Both the position numbers and the translations under genes were made by a program. A DNA stretch of 64,000 nucleotides from contig NW_021167080.1 of assembly GCF_003711515.1 (NCBI RefSeq), forward strand, positions 5,102,346-5,166,345, given 5' to 3'. Each line of letters starts with the position of its first letter. The stretch's first letter is position 1. The DNA is from Sodiomyces alkalinus F11. Lineage: Eukaryota > Ascomycota > Sordariomycetes > Glomerellales > Plectosphaerellaceae. The notes below the pieces were generated by a model. The model had not been told where the DNA came from, did no database searches, and saw only the letters and a list, made by a program, of their open reading frames with translations. Below are positions 37,159-47,999 of this stretch, one piece after another.

Positions 37159-39250
37159 ATGGTCCAGGTTGGTATGTCGGTTCTATCCCCCGCCTCCCGA
37201 TGACATGCGATTCCTTCCCTGGAGCAGGGCGCTGTCAGTCATACTTACTGACTCTCTTGACTCGCAAATAACAGACCGATCCGAGTATGTCCTTCCTCCT
37301 CGGGGCTTTTATTTCCAAAGGTGTGAGTGAGTGGACTGACCAACCGACAGCTCAGCGTCTCCCTTCTGGAAGCCCCCTCAACGCGACAATGCACAAAAGA
37401 AACCCGGCCCAAATTCCGGGTTGGTTGTCGGCGCAGCCTATTCCCATGCCGACATGCTCAAATTTGAATCTCTGTACGTTGTTTCACCCCCCACCTCTTC
37501 CCGGATAGGTCTGGCGACACTGACAAGGAACAAGAAATCTGTCCAGCAGTTCTTCCTCGAGACCAAAGACCCCGCCGTCGTCCAGCACAAACAGGACCCG
37601 ACCCAGCGAATCGTCCCCCACCGCTCGCTCCAATCAAGGAACCTCAACTCCTCCTTTCAAAACATACATGAATTTTCTCTCCAATACGAATGATGATTGG
37701 AAGGCGGACGAGGAAGACGACATGATCGGGTATGATGATGACGATGACGGCGACGATTTTGGTCTTCCCAGCCTGTCCAACATGAAAAGGAGAGATCGAA
37801 AGATTGCTGCGCAAAGGACAGACTCGAAAGGGACCTTGCTATCCCCCGCGCCCGAGGGCTCGTTTAGCGGCCTGGGAAGTCGTCGATATTCGAACAGTGC
37901 AGATATTGCGATAGAAAGGCCGGCACAGCCATACCCCATGCCCAAGAAGAGCGAAGGCAAAATATTACGGCCGCAATATAAAGACATTTTGCGAGGCATG
38001 TCACCCGTGTAGCACAACGCCCCGCCCCGGTGATCAAGGCGCTTTGCCAAGCTAACATGCGCAGACAGACCCCGCCAATGCGCTTCATCTAATCAACTAC
38101 CCGACTGTACCAACCGATGCAACACCCAAAGAGGTTGATGCCGCCAACTCGCGCATCTCTCGCATCAACAAGTTCAAAAAGCTTCTTCAGGCCTCGACGA
38201 TTCCTCTGGCAGACCTCCGCCAACTAGCTTGGTCTGGGGTTCCGGAGGAGGTCCGGGCCATGACATGGCAGCTCCTACTCAGCTATCTCCCTGCAAGCAG
38301 CGAAAGACGAGTGGCAACGCTTGAAAGGAAAAGGAAGGAATATTTAGACGGTGTTCGACAGGCATTTGAGAGAGGAGCGGCCAATCCGACTTCGGCAGGC
38401 AAGGCGAGGGGTCTGGATGAAGCCATCTGGCATCAGATTAGCATCGACGTGCCCCGGACAAATCCGCACATCGAGCTATACGGCTACGAAGCAACGCAAC
38501 GATCATTGGAAAGGATCCTGTACGTCTGGGCCGTGCGGCATCCCGCCAGTGGCTACGTGCAGGGAATCAACGACCTGGTCACGCCGTTCTGGCAGGTCTT
38601 CCTAGGGATTTATATCACAGATCCCAATGTGGAAAAGGGAATGGATCCGGGGCAGCTTCCGAAGTCCGTACTGGATGCGGTCGAGGCTGACTCGTTCTGG
38701 TGCCTGACGAAACTTTTGGACGGGATCCAAGACCACTATATCGTTGCGCAGCCAGGGATTCAGCGACAGGTCGCAGCCTTGAGAGACCTTACGGCCAGGA
38801 TTGACTCTACCCTTGCGAAACACCTCGAGAGCGAGCACGTCGAGTTCATACAGTTTAGTTTCCGGTGGATGAACTGTCTCCTTATGCGCGAGATTAGCGT
38901 CAAAAACACCATTCGGATGTGGGATACATACTTGGTAAGACATATTCAGCTATATTTCTCCGATGTGGACGGGGTGCTAACACGTGTTGTAGGCCGAGGA
39001 GCAAGGCTTCTCCGAGTTCCATCTATATGTTTGCGCGGCTTTCCTGGTCAAGTGGTCAGATAAGCTGGTCAGGATGGACTTTCAGGAGATCATGATGTTC
39101 CTACAGAGTCTGCCGACGAAGGACTGGACGGAAAAGGACATCGAGCTTCTTCTCAGCGAGGCATTCATTTGGCAGAGTCTGTTCAAGGGCTCTTCTGCGC
39201 ATCTCAGGGGTCAACCCAGTCGTGCGCCATCTACGAATCTACAATTATAG
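37159..39250 (+). CDS. GYP1: Gyp1-like TBC-domain Rab GTPase-activating protein
   Basis: Accelerates GTP hydrolysis by Ypt/Rab GTPases; yeast Gyp1 acts on Ypt1 at the Golgi. Model: exons 37159-37171, 37275-37284, 37351-37473, 37547-37995, 38069-38934 and 38993-39250, phases close, 572 aa. The start is MVQVDRSDSASPFWKPPQRD, then an acidic/Ser-rich region with PPFKTYMNFLSNTNDDWKAD. The TBC domain covers about residues 240-530 with both catalytic fingers visible: the Arg finger in ISIDVPRTNPHIELYGYEAT and the Gln finger in HPASGYVQGINDLVTPFWQ. Further family blocks are EADSFWCLTKLLDGIQDHYI, HVEFIQFSFRWMNCLLMRE, RMWDTYL and KDWTEKDIELLLSEAFIWQS. The 5' end uses 13-nt and 10-nt exons (donors GTATGT, branches ACTGAC). 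Intron 3 starts GTACGT, has CACTGAC and a CAGCAG tandem acceptor. Intron 4 is most simply GC-AG; a weak GTGTAG alternative would add five residues. Confidence 0.9.
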
Positions 39251-39909
39251 TAATCACGCATGTACAAACGTCATTCTCAAACACCCTAGACTCGCCTTAA
39301 TATTCGAGTCCATGAGTCCATGCATGAAGTTAGGAAGTAGTGGAAGTGCGTTCGCGATAACTGCTTTTCTTGTTTGGTTGGGGGGCATATGCTATGAGTT
39401 CGATACGCTTCATCAGCATCGAGTAACAAATGTCAGGGGCCCAAAAAGAAACCGGGTTGGATCAACGAGTCCACGTTCACCCAAGATTGTTGTAATTGGG
39501 TAAGGTAGTTTTATCATCTTGCGACTCAAAGAAGGGTTCGCCGGGGCTGTTCACAAATACATGGAATGTTTGGTATCGATGCCCACTATTTTGTTCTCAA
39601 GCCCTTTATCCCAAGTATCTCCTACCTATCCGTAGGTACATATGTATATTACATAAGCCAAGCTTGGTGGGGCGCCTGCCACCAATTAAACGCGTGACGC
39701 GCTTCCACGGAAGGCGCGTCATTGTCCTTCGAAGTCTTGAGAGCTATTACCTGCCGCCCTTGAACAAACTACCCAGCAGTCCTTCCAATTACCTTCGCAC
39801 AACTACACGCACGAATTCACGCCACCTTGACGACCACGTTAATAGATACCTTCCCTATCAGACGAACATCCATTTATCCAGATTTTATCACCTGATCGAC
39901 AAAAATACA
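39251..39909. other. Intergenic region between GYP1-like and NASP-like genes
   Basis: 659 bp, tandem gene arrangement. The NASP frame is open upstream to about 39496, but the peptide there is not protein-like and the sequence looks like promoter and 5' UTR. Confidence 0.5.
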
Positions 39910-41652
39910 ATGGCGGACACACCGGAGAAACAGCCGGTCATCGTTGAAGAATCGAAGCCGACAGCCGACGAAACGACTCCTGCTACTGCAACCGAGACAA
40001 CAGAGCAGCAAAATGCCAACACACCCGCCACAGACGATGCGGACATTCTTGTTGACAATGATATCAAGTCAAGAAAAGTCACACTCGCTGACCTGACTGC
40101 CAAAGCTTCGGCGCTGTATGTGAGGAAGGAGTACAACCAAGCGGCCGATCTTTATTCGGCCGCTGTAGCCATGGCAGTCGATATGACCGACGGACTCGAT
40201 ATCCACCCCGACAATGGCGAGATTTTCTTTCTGTACGGTCGCAGCATGTTCAAGATTGGTCAGGCGAAGAGCGACGTGCTCGGCGCCAAGGCAGCCGGCG
40301 AGAAGAAAACAGACAAGGCACAGCCCAAGGCCGTTGAGGCGGAAGCGAAGAAGTCGACGCAGGAAAGCGTTGCGGCTGCGGTGGTGGAAGTGAGCGACAA
40401 CAAGAAGGCCGAGCCCGGTCCGGCCAAAAAGCCCTTGTTCCAGTTCGAGGGAGACGAGAACTTTGAGGCCTCAGACGAAGACGAGGTAAGAATTCGAGTC
40501 GAGTCAAGCCAGCTCGCACGAACTTCCTGCTCGCCGCTGGGTCGCCTGCTGACCTGCTGTGCAAGGAGGATGACGAAGCTGAGGATGGAGACGAAGAGGA
40601 TGAGATGGAAATCGCGAACGACACCCTTGAGATTGCACGTCTCTCGCTTGAAAAGAGACTAGCTCTGCTAGAAGAACAGGAGAGCCAGACCAATGGCAAG
40701 GGCAAGGGCGTCGTTCAAGAAGGCGACAGCGCCAACGTTCGCCATGTCAAGGAGCGCCTAGCTGATACCTACGACCTTTTGGCGGAAATCAATTTGGAGA
40801 ATGAAAAGTCGGTGGCCTTTCCCTTTTTTCCCCTTCTCTTCCCTTCTTTTTCCCCCACCCTCGCCGGTCAACTAAAGACCAGTAGGTGCTAACTCGCAAG
40901 ACAGGTTTTCCCTCGCAAGCCAGAATTTCCGCGAATCCCTGAAGTACAAGAAAGAACTCTACCCACCCGAGTCGGAGATTCGCGCCGAAGCCCATTACAA
41001 GCTTGCGCTCGCCCTCGAATTCGCCTCCATGACAACTACGGCAGAGGCAGGCGCTGACCAGGCACTGGATGAGGATTTGCGAGAGGAAGCCATCTCGGAG
41101 ATGGAGGCGGCCATTGCAAGCACGAAGCTCAAGCTCCAGGCTAAAGAGGTCGAGTCGGCTGAGACGGCCAACCCTGAGGAGAACACTGCCACCAAGGCTC
41201 AGATAAGCGACGTGCGGGACATGATCGAGGACATGGAACACCGGGTAGGTGTCCCAATTTCTATCCAATTTCTACCGCCATCGGTCCACTTTGTCTTTTT
41301 TTTTTTTCAACGGTAAACTGATTCGCAGTAGCTCGAGGAGATGCGGAAGCCCGCCATCGACTTCAAATCCGTCCTCGGGACGGCCGCCGGTGATGCTCTT
41401 CAAGGCATCTTCGGGTCCGCGCTCGGAGAGACACCCGCTCAGATGAATGTTCGCGTCCAGGATGCTAAGAAGACGGCAACCGATCTCACTGGCCTAGTGC
41501 GGAAGAAGGAGAAGAAGAATAAGGACGAGTCGCAGTCGTCGGCGGCCCAGGAGAACGGCCACGAGTCCAACGGCACGAAGCGCAAGGCGGAGGAGGCAGC
41601 CGAGACCGAAGACGCATCTAAGAAGGCGAAGGTCTCTGAGGCGGCCGCCTAA
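39910..41652 (+). CDS. NASP/Sim3/Hif1-type histone chaperone (SHNi-TPR)
   Basis: Histone H3/H4 (and H1) chaperone of the N1/N2 family; fungal members are Sim3 (CENP-A delivery) and Hif1. Model: exons 39910-40485, 40566-40807, 40905-41244 and 41332-41652, phases close, 492 aa. A first TPR-like unit (LTAKASALYVRKEYNQAADL ... LYGRSMFKIGQAKSDVLG) is interrupted by a long acidic/Lys insert (DENFEASDEDE, EDDEAEDGDEEDEME), the family's hallmark. Further TPR units follow: DTLEIARLSLEKRL, RHVKERLADTYDLLAEINLE, FSLASQNFRESLKYKKELYP and HYKLALALEF. A coiled-coil-like segment and a Lys-rich tail with NGTKRKAEE and SKKAKVSEAAA (likely NLS) end it. The exon 2/3 junction uses the less common donor GTCGGT, chosen because it restores NEKFSLASQNF. 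Start ATG at 39910 gives MADTPEKQ. Confidence 0.9.
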
Positions 41653-42380
41653 GCTGTGGGTCTAAGTGCCCCTCGACTTGTTGCGTTGGTTCTCCGGTCC
41701 GCGCTGGTCGGAGTGTTTCTATATTACGAGTGTGTATTGTACGACTAGGGTCAATGGCTCTCTCGAGGTTCACGAGAAATGGGTTGGGCTGGATTTGGAC
41801 GGCGGTTTGCTTGTTCTTTTTTTNNNNNNNNNNNNNNNNNNNNNNNNNNNNNNNNNNNNNNNNNNNNNNNNNNNNNNNNNNNNAACACATGACACTGGCA
41901 GATCTCGGGAACTGATCGTCGCTTTGACTCCGTTGGTAGGTACCTGAATAATAAAAACAGGAATGTAACTCTGACGCATTTCAAGTCACTCAAAAGTCTG
42001 AGACAGCGGGAGCTTCGGGGTCCCATGGGGTTTTAGCAGCCCGTGACGCCGGACATTTCCCGCTTTGGCACTGTCTTTGGACACTTGATACAGCAATGAG
42101 GATGCCAGGACTGGTCGAGACTGATTCCTTGCCATATAAAGAGAAGAACAGAAATAGATGAAACCACAGGTAAGTATTTGTACATGTACTTCACCAGAGT
42201 GCGCAAACACTCGAATCACCTCCCCTATCCTTCGTAACAGATTTTGATACGCTAAAATTACATCTGCAGATTCTTGACGCCATGCTGTACAAGAAGCGCG
42301 ATGGATGATAAACCACAGTTCTTCCGTCCTTGCAAGACACCCCGGCTTCAGATGGTATGGAACAAGTGATATGGGCGCCG
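41653..42380. other. Convergent intergenic region containing the assembly gap
   Basis: 3' UTR space of the NASP-like gene and of the small gene on the other strand; contains a run of N. No other element recognised. Confidence 0.5.
41824..41883. other. Assembly gap, 60 N
   Basis: Sixty undetermined bases directly after a T-run (GTTCTTTTTTT). The frames spanning it are artefacts. True gap length is unknown. Confidence 0.99.
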
Positions 42381-42779
42381 TCACGCCCAGACTCCCCGGA
42401 AAAGCGAGGTGATCCAGAGCAGGAAGAGGAAAAGCATCACACCATAGGCGCAGCAGGTCACGATCGGAGACTGCTTGTGCGCTATCGTCAGCGCATTTCG
42501 GAGCTTCGTCATGGAAGTCTTGCACCAATCCTTGGACCTGGTCGTCCAGGAAGGCAGTTCCTCGTCGTCGTGATGGTACCCCCATCGGCCATCGTAGGCG
42601 GGGTATTGGTGGAGAGACAGTCTAAAGGGAGAGCCGGGTCTTGGGTCAGGTCCGTAGACCGGGGAGACATGTGGGACCGCGTCGCCGGTGATGTAGTCGT
42701 CTGGGAGTCGAAGATAGACTTGTCTCGGGTAGCGAGGGCTGGCGGGATCAGCCTCTTTGTGGAAAGGACGGGACGACAT
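42381..42779 (-). CDS. Small hypothetical protein with C-terminal membrane segment
   Basis: 132-aa frame on the minus strand starting MSSRPFHKEADPASPRYPRQ. It is Pro/Arg/Tyr-rich in the first 100 residues and ends with one hydrophobic stretch (VTCCAYGVMLFLFLLWITSLF) about six residues from the C-terminus, the layout of a tail-anchored or single-pass protein. The frame extends 53 codons further upstream with an alternative ATG at 42938; I chose 42779 because composition changes there to Ser/His-rich, UTR-like sequence. I recognise no family. The opposite-strand frame at 42330-42890 is less protein-like. An intron at the 5' end cannot be excluded. Confidence 0.5.
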   Translation of the reverse strand: MSSRPFHKEADPASPRYPRQVYLRLPDDYITGDAVPHVSPVYGPDPRPGSPFRLSLHQYPAYDGRWGYHHDDEELPSWTTRSKDWCKTSMTKLRNALTIAHKQSPIVTCCAYGVMLFLFLLWITSLFRGVWA

Positions 42780-45700
42780 TGTGCTTGGAGACTTGGACCC
42801 CGAGAACAGAGAAAGACTCGGGGGATTGGCCAAGGGAGCGTCTCGGGAAGGGATGAAGAAACGATGTGCGTCTTTTCCGTTGGCTCTTGAGGAGGAAAAA
42901 GGATGGAGGTGACGAGGAGGTGGTGAATGCGACAACATTGTTGTTTACCCATGGCTTAGACCGAAAATTCTCGTGTTGATGATCAACCGCGAGGGCGCCA
43001 CAGACAGTCATCGACGCGGATACGAAGGAAGCCTCTGGTATAGCGCTTTCTACCCATTACCTTGTGAGCGCCATTCAGCCTCCTTCGTAGCCACCGGCTT
43101 ATGGTGGGCTTCTCCGGAGTATGTTCTCACAGGTCTGGACCCCTTTAGCGACGGAAGCAGTGATCAAAGCCTGATATGATTCAGCACCATATCATTATCA
43201 CTACAGAGTAGATTGACTCTCCCATGCCTACAGGGCCCTGTAGTATCTGGTGATATATTAGCATAGGGTCGATAAACAATTGAGAATATCTTATCACTGT
43301 CTCTAGGTTTCTGTCGCGACCATGGTATGCTGTACTCCGTAGGTAATTGACTGGGAATGAAGGTATCAGGGTGAATGAAGTCCAACGATTATTTCCATCA
43401 TGGCCTACTACTATCTACAGGCATGTGCGATAGTAAATATTTCTTCAAATGTTTCCCTCCCCTCACGTCCATTTCCAATCGGTCTTACGAATAGCTGACC
43501 ATCCTGGAAACTGCTGATGCGAGATATTGCACTGTTGACTGGAGCGCTTGGTCTATTCTCAGCACGGTCGGGTGGCAGCGCGAGTGAGTAATATTCCTCG
43601 TCTCGGTTCTTTTGACCATAAAGTGGTATGCTGTAGTAATGGGATCTGGGGGAAGATTCTAGGGGGCGTTGGTCCTCTTCTCCCTTGGGACTCGGGAGAG
43701 CGCGCAGATGTATTTCGCAGACTTGAAGAACCAGTATAAGGTCTGTATGTCTATACCTTACCCGAACTCGTTCTTTTCCTGCCTTCCAAAGTTGCCGCTT
43801 CTATGAGACGGAAAATGGCACAATCTTTGTCCGATGGTAGTACAGCAGCCCGGCCGGACTTTCCGGATGACGCGGCTACGCGGGGGGACGAGGAGGCTCG
43901 GCTGGGTGAGGAAGCAATTACATGATGTTACTCCGTGCGTCACCGATGTCGGAAATGGCTCTTTCTCGTCGGCTGTGACGGGTGCTGCCGCCGCACCGTA
44001 GGGGGGTCGAAAGGTCCAAAGGCCGAACGGTCGCGGGCCACCGCAGGAAGCTAGAAAGCATAGGATGAGACTTCGACGTACAACTATACACAGCAGATTA
44101 GGCGGGTGTTACGTGACGACGGGGAGATGTGTCGTCTCGTCGTTCTCCCCGCATGGCCAGGGAGTATTTCACCCGGCTCAGCAAGCATCATCTCATCAGA
44201 GGGGTGTGATGAGGGCTCGAAAGTTGGGACTGTACTTCGATCTGCACGCCGGCTTGCTACATTAGAGTGGTTACATGGCAGCAAACTTGAACGGTCAGCT
44301 GAGGTTATTTCTTCGCTCCTCTGATCTGTGACATCGGACTTTGAAGCAGATGCAGGTCTGGCTTCTGGCAAAGACGTTCTAACGTCTCGCGAGATAACAT
44401 GGAGTTTCGAGCCACCATGGACATAGAATTCCTTGAGGGGGCCAAAACTACCTATACCTATGCCGCCCGATCGTTCCTGTTGTATACGACAAGCTTGCAT
44501 ACCGAGAAAACGAATCATCTCCAATTGCCTTTTTCACTGAATAGAAATGAAAGAAGGGGCGTCCGTAAATCAAAAGATCGAGCCTGCTAGAGGCAAGAAT
44601 GCTTCAATGATTGGCTGCCATATAGGAGTGCGATTTGCTGAGGGCCCTTTTTCATGTGTCCGACGTCTCCCGGGAGGGTTCTTCTCATGGGCTCGGTGCG
44701 TCCGTTAAACAGAACAGTATGAGCCGCGGTGTACCCCAAGCACCTACCTTACAATTCCTGCCCCCTAGAACTACCTGGCTTCTCGGCAAGGTCAAACAAA
44801 CCGCTGATTCTTTCTGATGATTAGGTCTCTATGACGTGGCATGTATTGAACAGCACCATAATGCGTGACCCTGACGCGCCATCCGCCAGAAGAGGGTTAA
44901 CAACTGAGTCAAGAAGCTCTCCTGGGTCTAACTATCTCCAGCCAGACTCCGAGAAAATTCGCTGAATAATAGTCCCTAGTCGATGTTTCGGAATCCCTGG
45001 CCTGGAGAGATGACCTCTTCGAGTAAATGCGCAAGGTGAGTTTCTCCACAAGCCAACGTCTGGAAAATCTTATAGGCTCGGCCCGCCTGGCGTAGGTGAG
45101 TGAGTCTCAAACCCACAACGGGTGACAGTCCCAACCAGGGGAAGAACTTCAAGATGATTATGGGATGTTGTTCATCAGTCAGTCTTTGTGTGGGGTAGCC
45201 GTTTTGGTCCTTTCAGCTGATCATTGGTCTAGTCGGGAGCCGTCATTGTCGCGCAACTCGAAGCCTAGGTGAAGATGGTCGGACAAGAACCACCTGTACG
45301 GAGTGCGTTGTAACCTTACGAATAGTATCCGTACGAAATAAATCCAACTACCGTACACTAGTTCAAATTGAGAAGGCGGGGTTGGGGGGTGGGGGGGGGA
45401 AGCCCTCACCACACCACCAAAAGCGCTAGCTGATAGGTATATAGGTATTTCCCAGAATATATCCATCACCCACACCCCATACCGGGGAAACCGGAGGTGG
45501 ATTGTTCACCAATCTCATAACTAGACAGGGCAAGGCAACTCGACCTGGTCCATTCTTTCGGAGCTAATGTAAGGCCCGGGCCACATTTGAGACTAAGGTA
45601 CCTTAGGGCAGGCAGGATTAGGTAGCCCTGTGTCTCTCTAGTCTCAACACCCTACCTAGGTACTAAGGATGTACGTTGTAGGGCAGTTTCAGTCTAGAAC

Positions 45701-46262
45701 AACGTCAAAGCGTACGAGTCGTCGCACTTTGAACTGGTTGAGCAGGTCGTGGAACAGGAAAACACGAACACTCGCCCAGCCTAGGGTCGCCCCGTTGCCA
45801 GAATGCCAGGACGAGACGGGAGAGATGGGAGGTTTTAGATGGAAGACGGGAATCGATGGGCTAAGTCGGTTTTGACAGTGGCTCGACGCCTATTGTTGCA
45901 TGGTCGTTCGAGAACGGATGATCTGCACAAGGGTCTGGGCAAAGAATTCACCTCCCTGTCTGTGCTTTGTCAGAGGCTTCTCCGCCAGCCCCGTGTCAGG
46001 ATCGTCAGGATGTTAGGACAGTCCACCTGGGAATGTCCGTATTTGTCAGTCTGCATGTCTGGTTGGTTGCACTGCATCACATGTCGTCGGATCGTTGCAA
46101 TCTACAAAGTGATTTAAACGCCTGTCTCTTTGTACGAGTTCTTCGCTTCTCGCTAAACCCACTCCCCCTTGGAGGGAAAGTCTGAGTGTCATGGCCGACG
46201 CTGGGGTGACCAGCACCTCAACTAGGCAATTTATTCGTTTTATGGCATTATTCACGTCGATG
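42780..46262. other. Gene-poor region upstream of the retrotransposon nest
   Basis: 3.5 kb, normal CA/TG content, short overlapping frames only. TACTCCGTA- and AGGTACCTTAGG-type short motifs recur (43330, 43930, 45296, 45596) and GTACGTTGTA lies at 45670. No gene or RNA recognised. Confidence 0.45.
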
Positions 46263-46267
46263 GTGGA

Positions 46268-46461
46268 TGTCAGCACATAAATAAGGTACGCAAAAGATGT
46301 GTGTGTGCATTGAAGAAGAGTAAAAAGATACTCTACGGAAATATCTAACTATAAAGTAAAAGGAGGGGAAATTAATATGGATACATCGGTCGGAAGTACC
46401 CCATCCGTCTACAGAAATAGCGCAAGTCACACCCCGATAAGGTGGCTATAGGCATCTGACA
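46268..46461 (-). repeat. Left LTR of the outer element
   Basis: 194 bp, TGTCAGCAC...CATCTGACA. It differs from the right LTR at about 15 positions by my count, all transitions interchanging CA/TG with TA. Preceded by target duplication GTGGA. Confidence 0.93.
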
Positions 46462-46474
46462 CACACCCCCAGAA
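46462..46474 (-). other. Candidate polypurine tract of the outer element
   Basis: On the minus strand TTCTGGGGGTGTG runs directly into the LTR start TGTCAGATGCC, the position and G-rich composition expected for a plus-strand primer. Confidence 0.5.
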
Positions 46475-47240
46475 CTGCAGGATTAATCCTGACTGTTCTG
46501 CTTAATTAAAGCCGTAAATCTAGGGTAAAATAGAGGCCTAGATATTAATCCAACGATTAAACGGCTTATTAAAAAGCGCGCTCTTTTTATGCCTAAAAAC
46601 GTCAAAAACGTGTAAAAACAGGTAGTTAAATTAACCCCATAATAACGTCAAAACGTCAAAAACGGGTCCCCAAATAATAATCTAAAGGGCACTAAAACAA
46701 CGGTTAATCTAGGCTATAGATTTTAAACGCAGCATAGCGCCTCTTATAAATTGCCTTAAGCCCCCTGGCTTAGGACCTCTATCCCTAATAGATATACTAA
46801 CGCCTTATATTTTTGCTATAGCGGTACTTTAGTTAGCCTACCGCTAACTATCTCGTTCGTAGAGATCTAATTAATCAGGACCTTCTTCTCTATCGTATAA
46901 GGAGGGAGGTCGATAATTACGTAAGGGTCTCCCTATAGAAGCAGGCGTTTAAGAGGTTAGCTATAAAGCAGGAATAGTAGTAGTAGTAGTAGTATTTAAC
47001 TTAGCTACGTGTGGATTAGTGGATTAAGGAGCAGTGGTATCGTTTATAGCCTCGCCTATAGCCTTATTAAAGGTATCGCTAGTATCGTTAATTTACTCCG
47101 AGGTACTCCTTATAGCGGTAGGCGTGGGAGGATCGTTAGGCGCCTATAGTAGCGTTAGAGGTATAAAAACAGGCGTTATTTTAAAAGAAGAAGAGGTTAT
47201 TAAAGAGGGGAAAATTAGTGCCGTTATTAAAAAGGTAAAA
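46475..47240 (-). pseudogene. Left interior part of the outer element (RIP-degraded)
   Basis: About 770 bp between the purine tract and the inner insertion. On the minus strand a short coherent stretch with G-D-P-Y-V-I-I-D and R-L-T-K-V-P-L can be read near 46760-46930, perhaps the end of the Gag-like frame; I find no pol motif. A CTA/TAG trinucleotide run lies at 46977-46994. Confidence 0.4.
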
Positions 47241-47245
47241 TTAAT

Positions 47246-47558
47246 TGATATGCCTGTCCGGCATATCCCCTGACCAGCCAGTACTATTGGACCTAGGGCT
47301 TCTAGGGTTTGAAAGGGCGACCTTTACTCTAGTATATAAGGGTAGAATACAGATATCTTCTACTAAATAAAGGGGGAACCGCGCCGAGGGTATATCCCTT
47401 AGCCGGTCCGGTCTAACTATAACCCGAGTATCTATACTACGCTATTCCCGCATGTAGTCCGGGCGCTATACGTTCCCTATCCGTACGGATAGTGCCGGAG
47501 CTATACGTCCTCTATCCGCGCGAATAGCGCCCGCGCTATCCTTACTAGAGGCGTATTA
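47246..47558 (-). repeat. Left LTR of the inner chromovirus
   Basis: 313 bp. It retains CA and TG dinucleotides that are TA in the right copy. It contains two copies of an about 36-bp unit with a CTATCCG...CGGATAG-type palindrome (roughly 47462-47540). Confidence 0.92.
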
Positions 47559-47999
47559 TATACCCCGGGTAATAAAAGCCCTGCGTCCCGCGGGCGTTAA
47601 CCTATACGGAACTAATAGCGCGAGACGTGTAGACTCCTACGCTTTTAGGAAGGCGGCGCCGCCCGGTTATAACTTTAGTAACCGTGGGCGCGGTGGTGCT
47701 TACGATAGAAAGGAAAAGGTGGTTATAGTAATATAATATATTACGCTAACTGCGCTGACTATTACTCCGTATAATAAGGTATACGAGGGGAAAGTAAATC
47801 GTTAGGTGGCGATAAGGAGCGAAAGGGGAATAGCGAGAAAGAAAGAAAAAAAAGAAAAACGAAACGAGGTAAACGGGAGAAAGCGAAGCGACTAACCGAC
47901 CGTTTCCCATGGCGCGTTCTTACGCCTATGCCTAAATACTCCTATTAAACTAATACGCCTAAAACCTAGTGCCTAAACTACGCCCTGCTTCTAATCTTT

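Noticed and set aside
37474..37508. 35-nt intron followed by a frameshift in the Gyp1-like gene
   Set aside because: Too short and without a branch point, and it would need a later frameshift. The longer intron ending at CAGCAG has a CACTGAC branch and restores the frame without any error.
39496..39909. N-terminal extension of the NASP-like protein
   Set aside because: The frame is open but the peptide is basic and unstructured, unlike the acidic NASP N-terminus; the ATG at 39910 gives a typical start.
42330..42890. 186-codon plus-strand frame opposite the small membrane protein gene
   Set aside because: Gly/Arg-rich and without a membrane or domain signal; the minus-strand frame has the more protein-like layout.
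47034..47273. 79-codon open frame in the outer element
   Set aside because: Runs into the inner LTR and is antisense to the element's coding strand; open by chance in a weakly mutated island.
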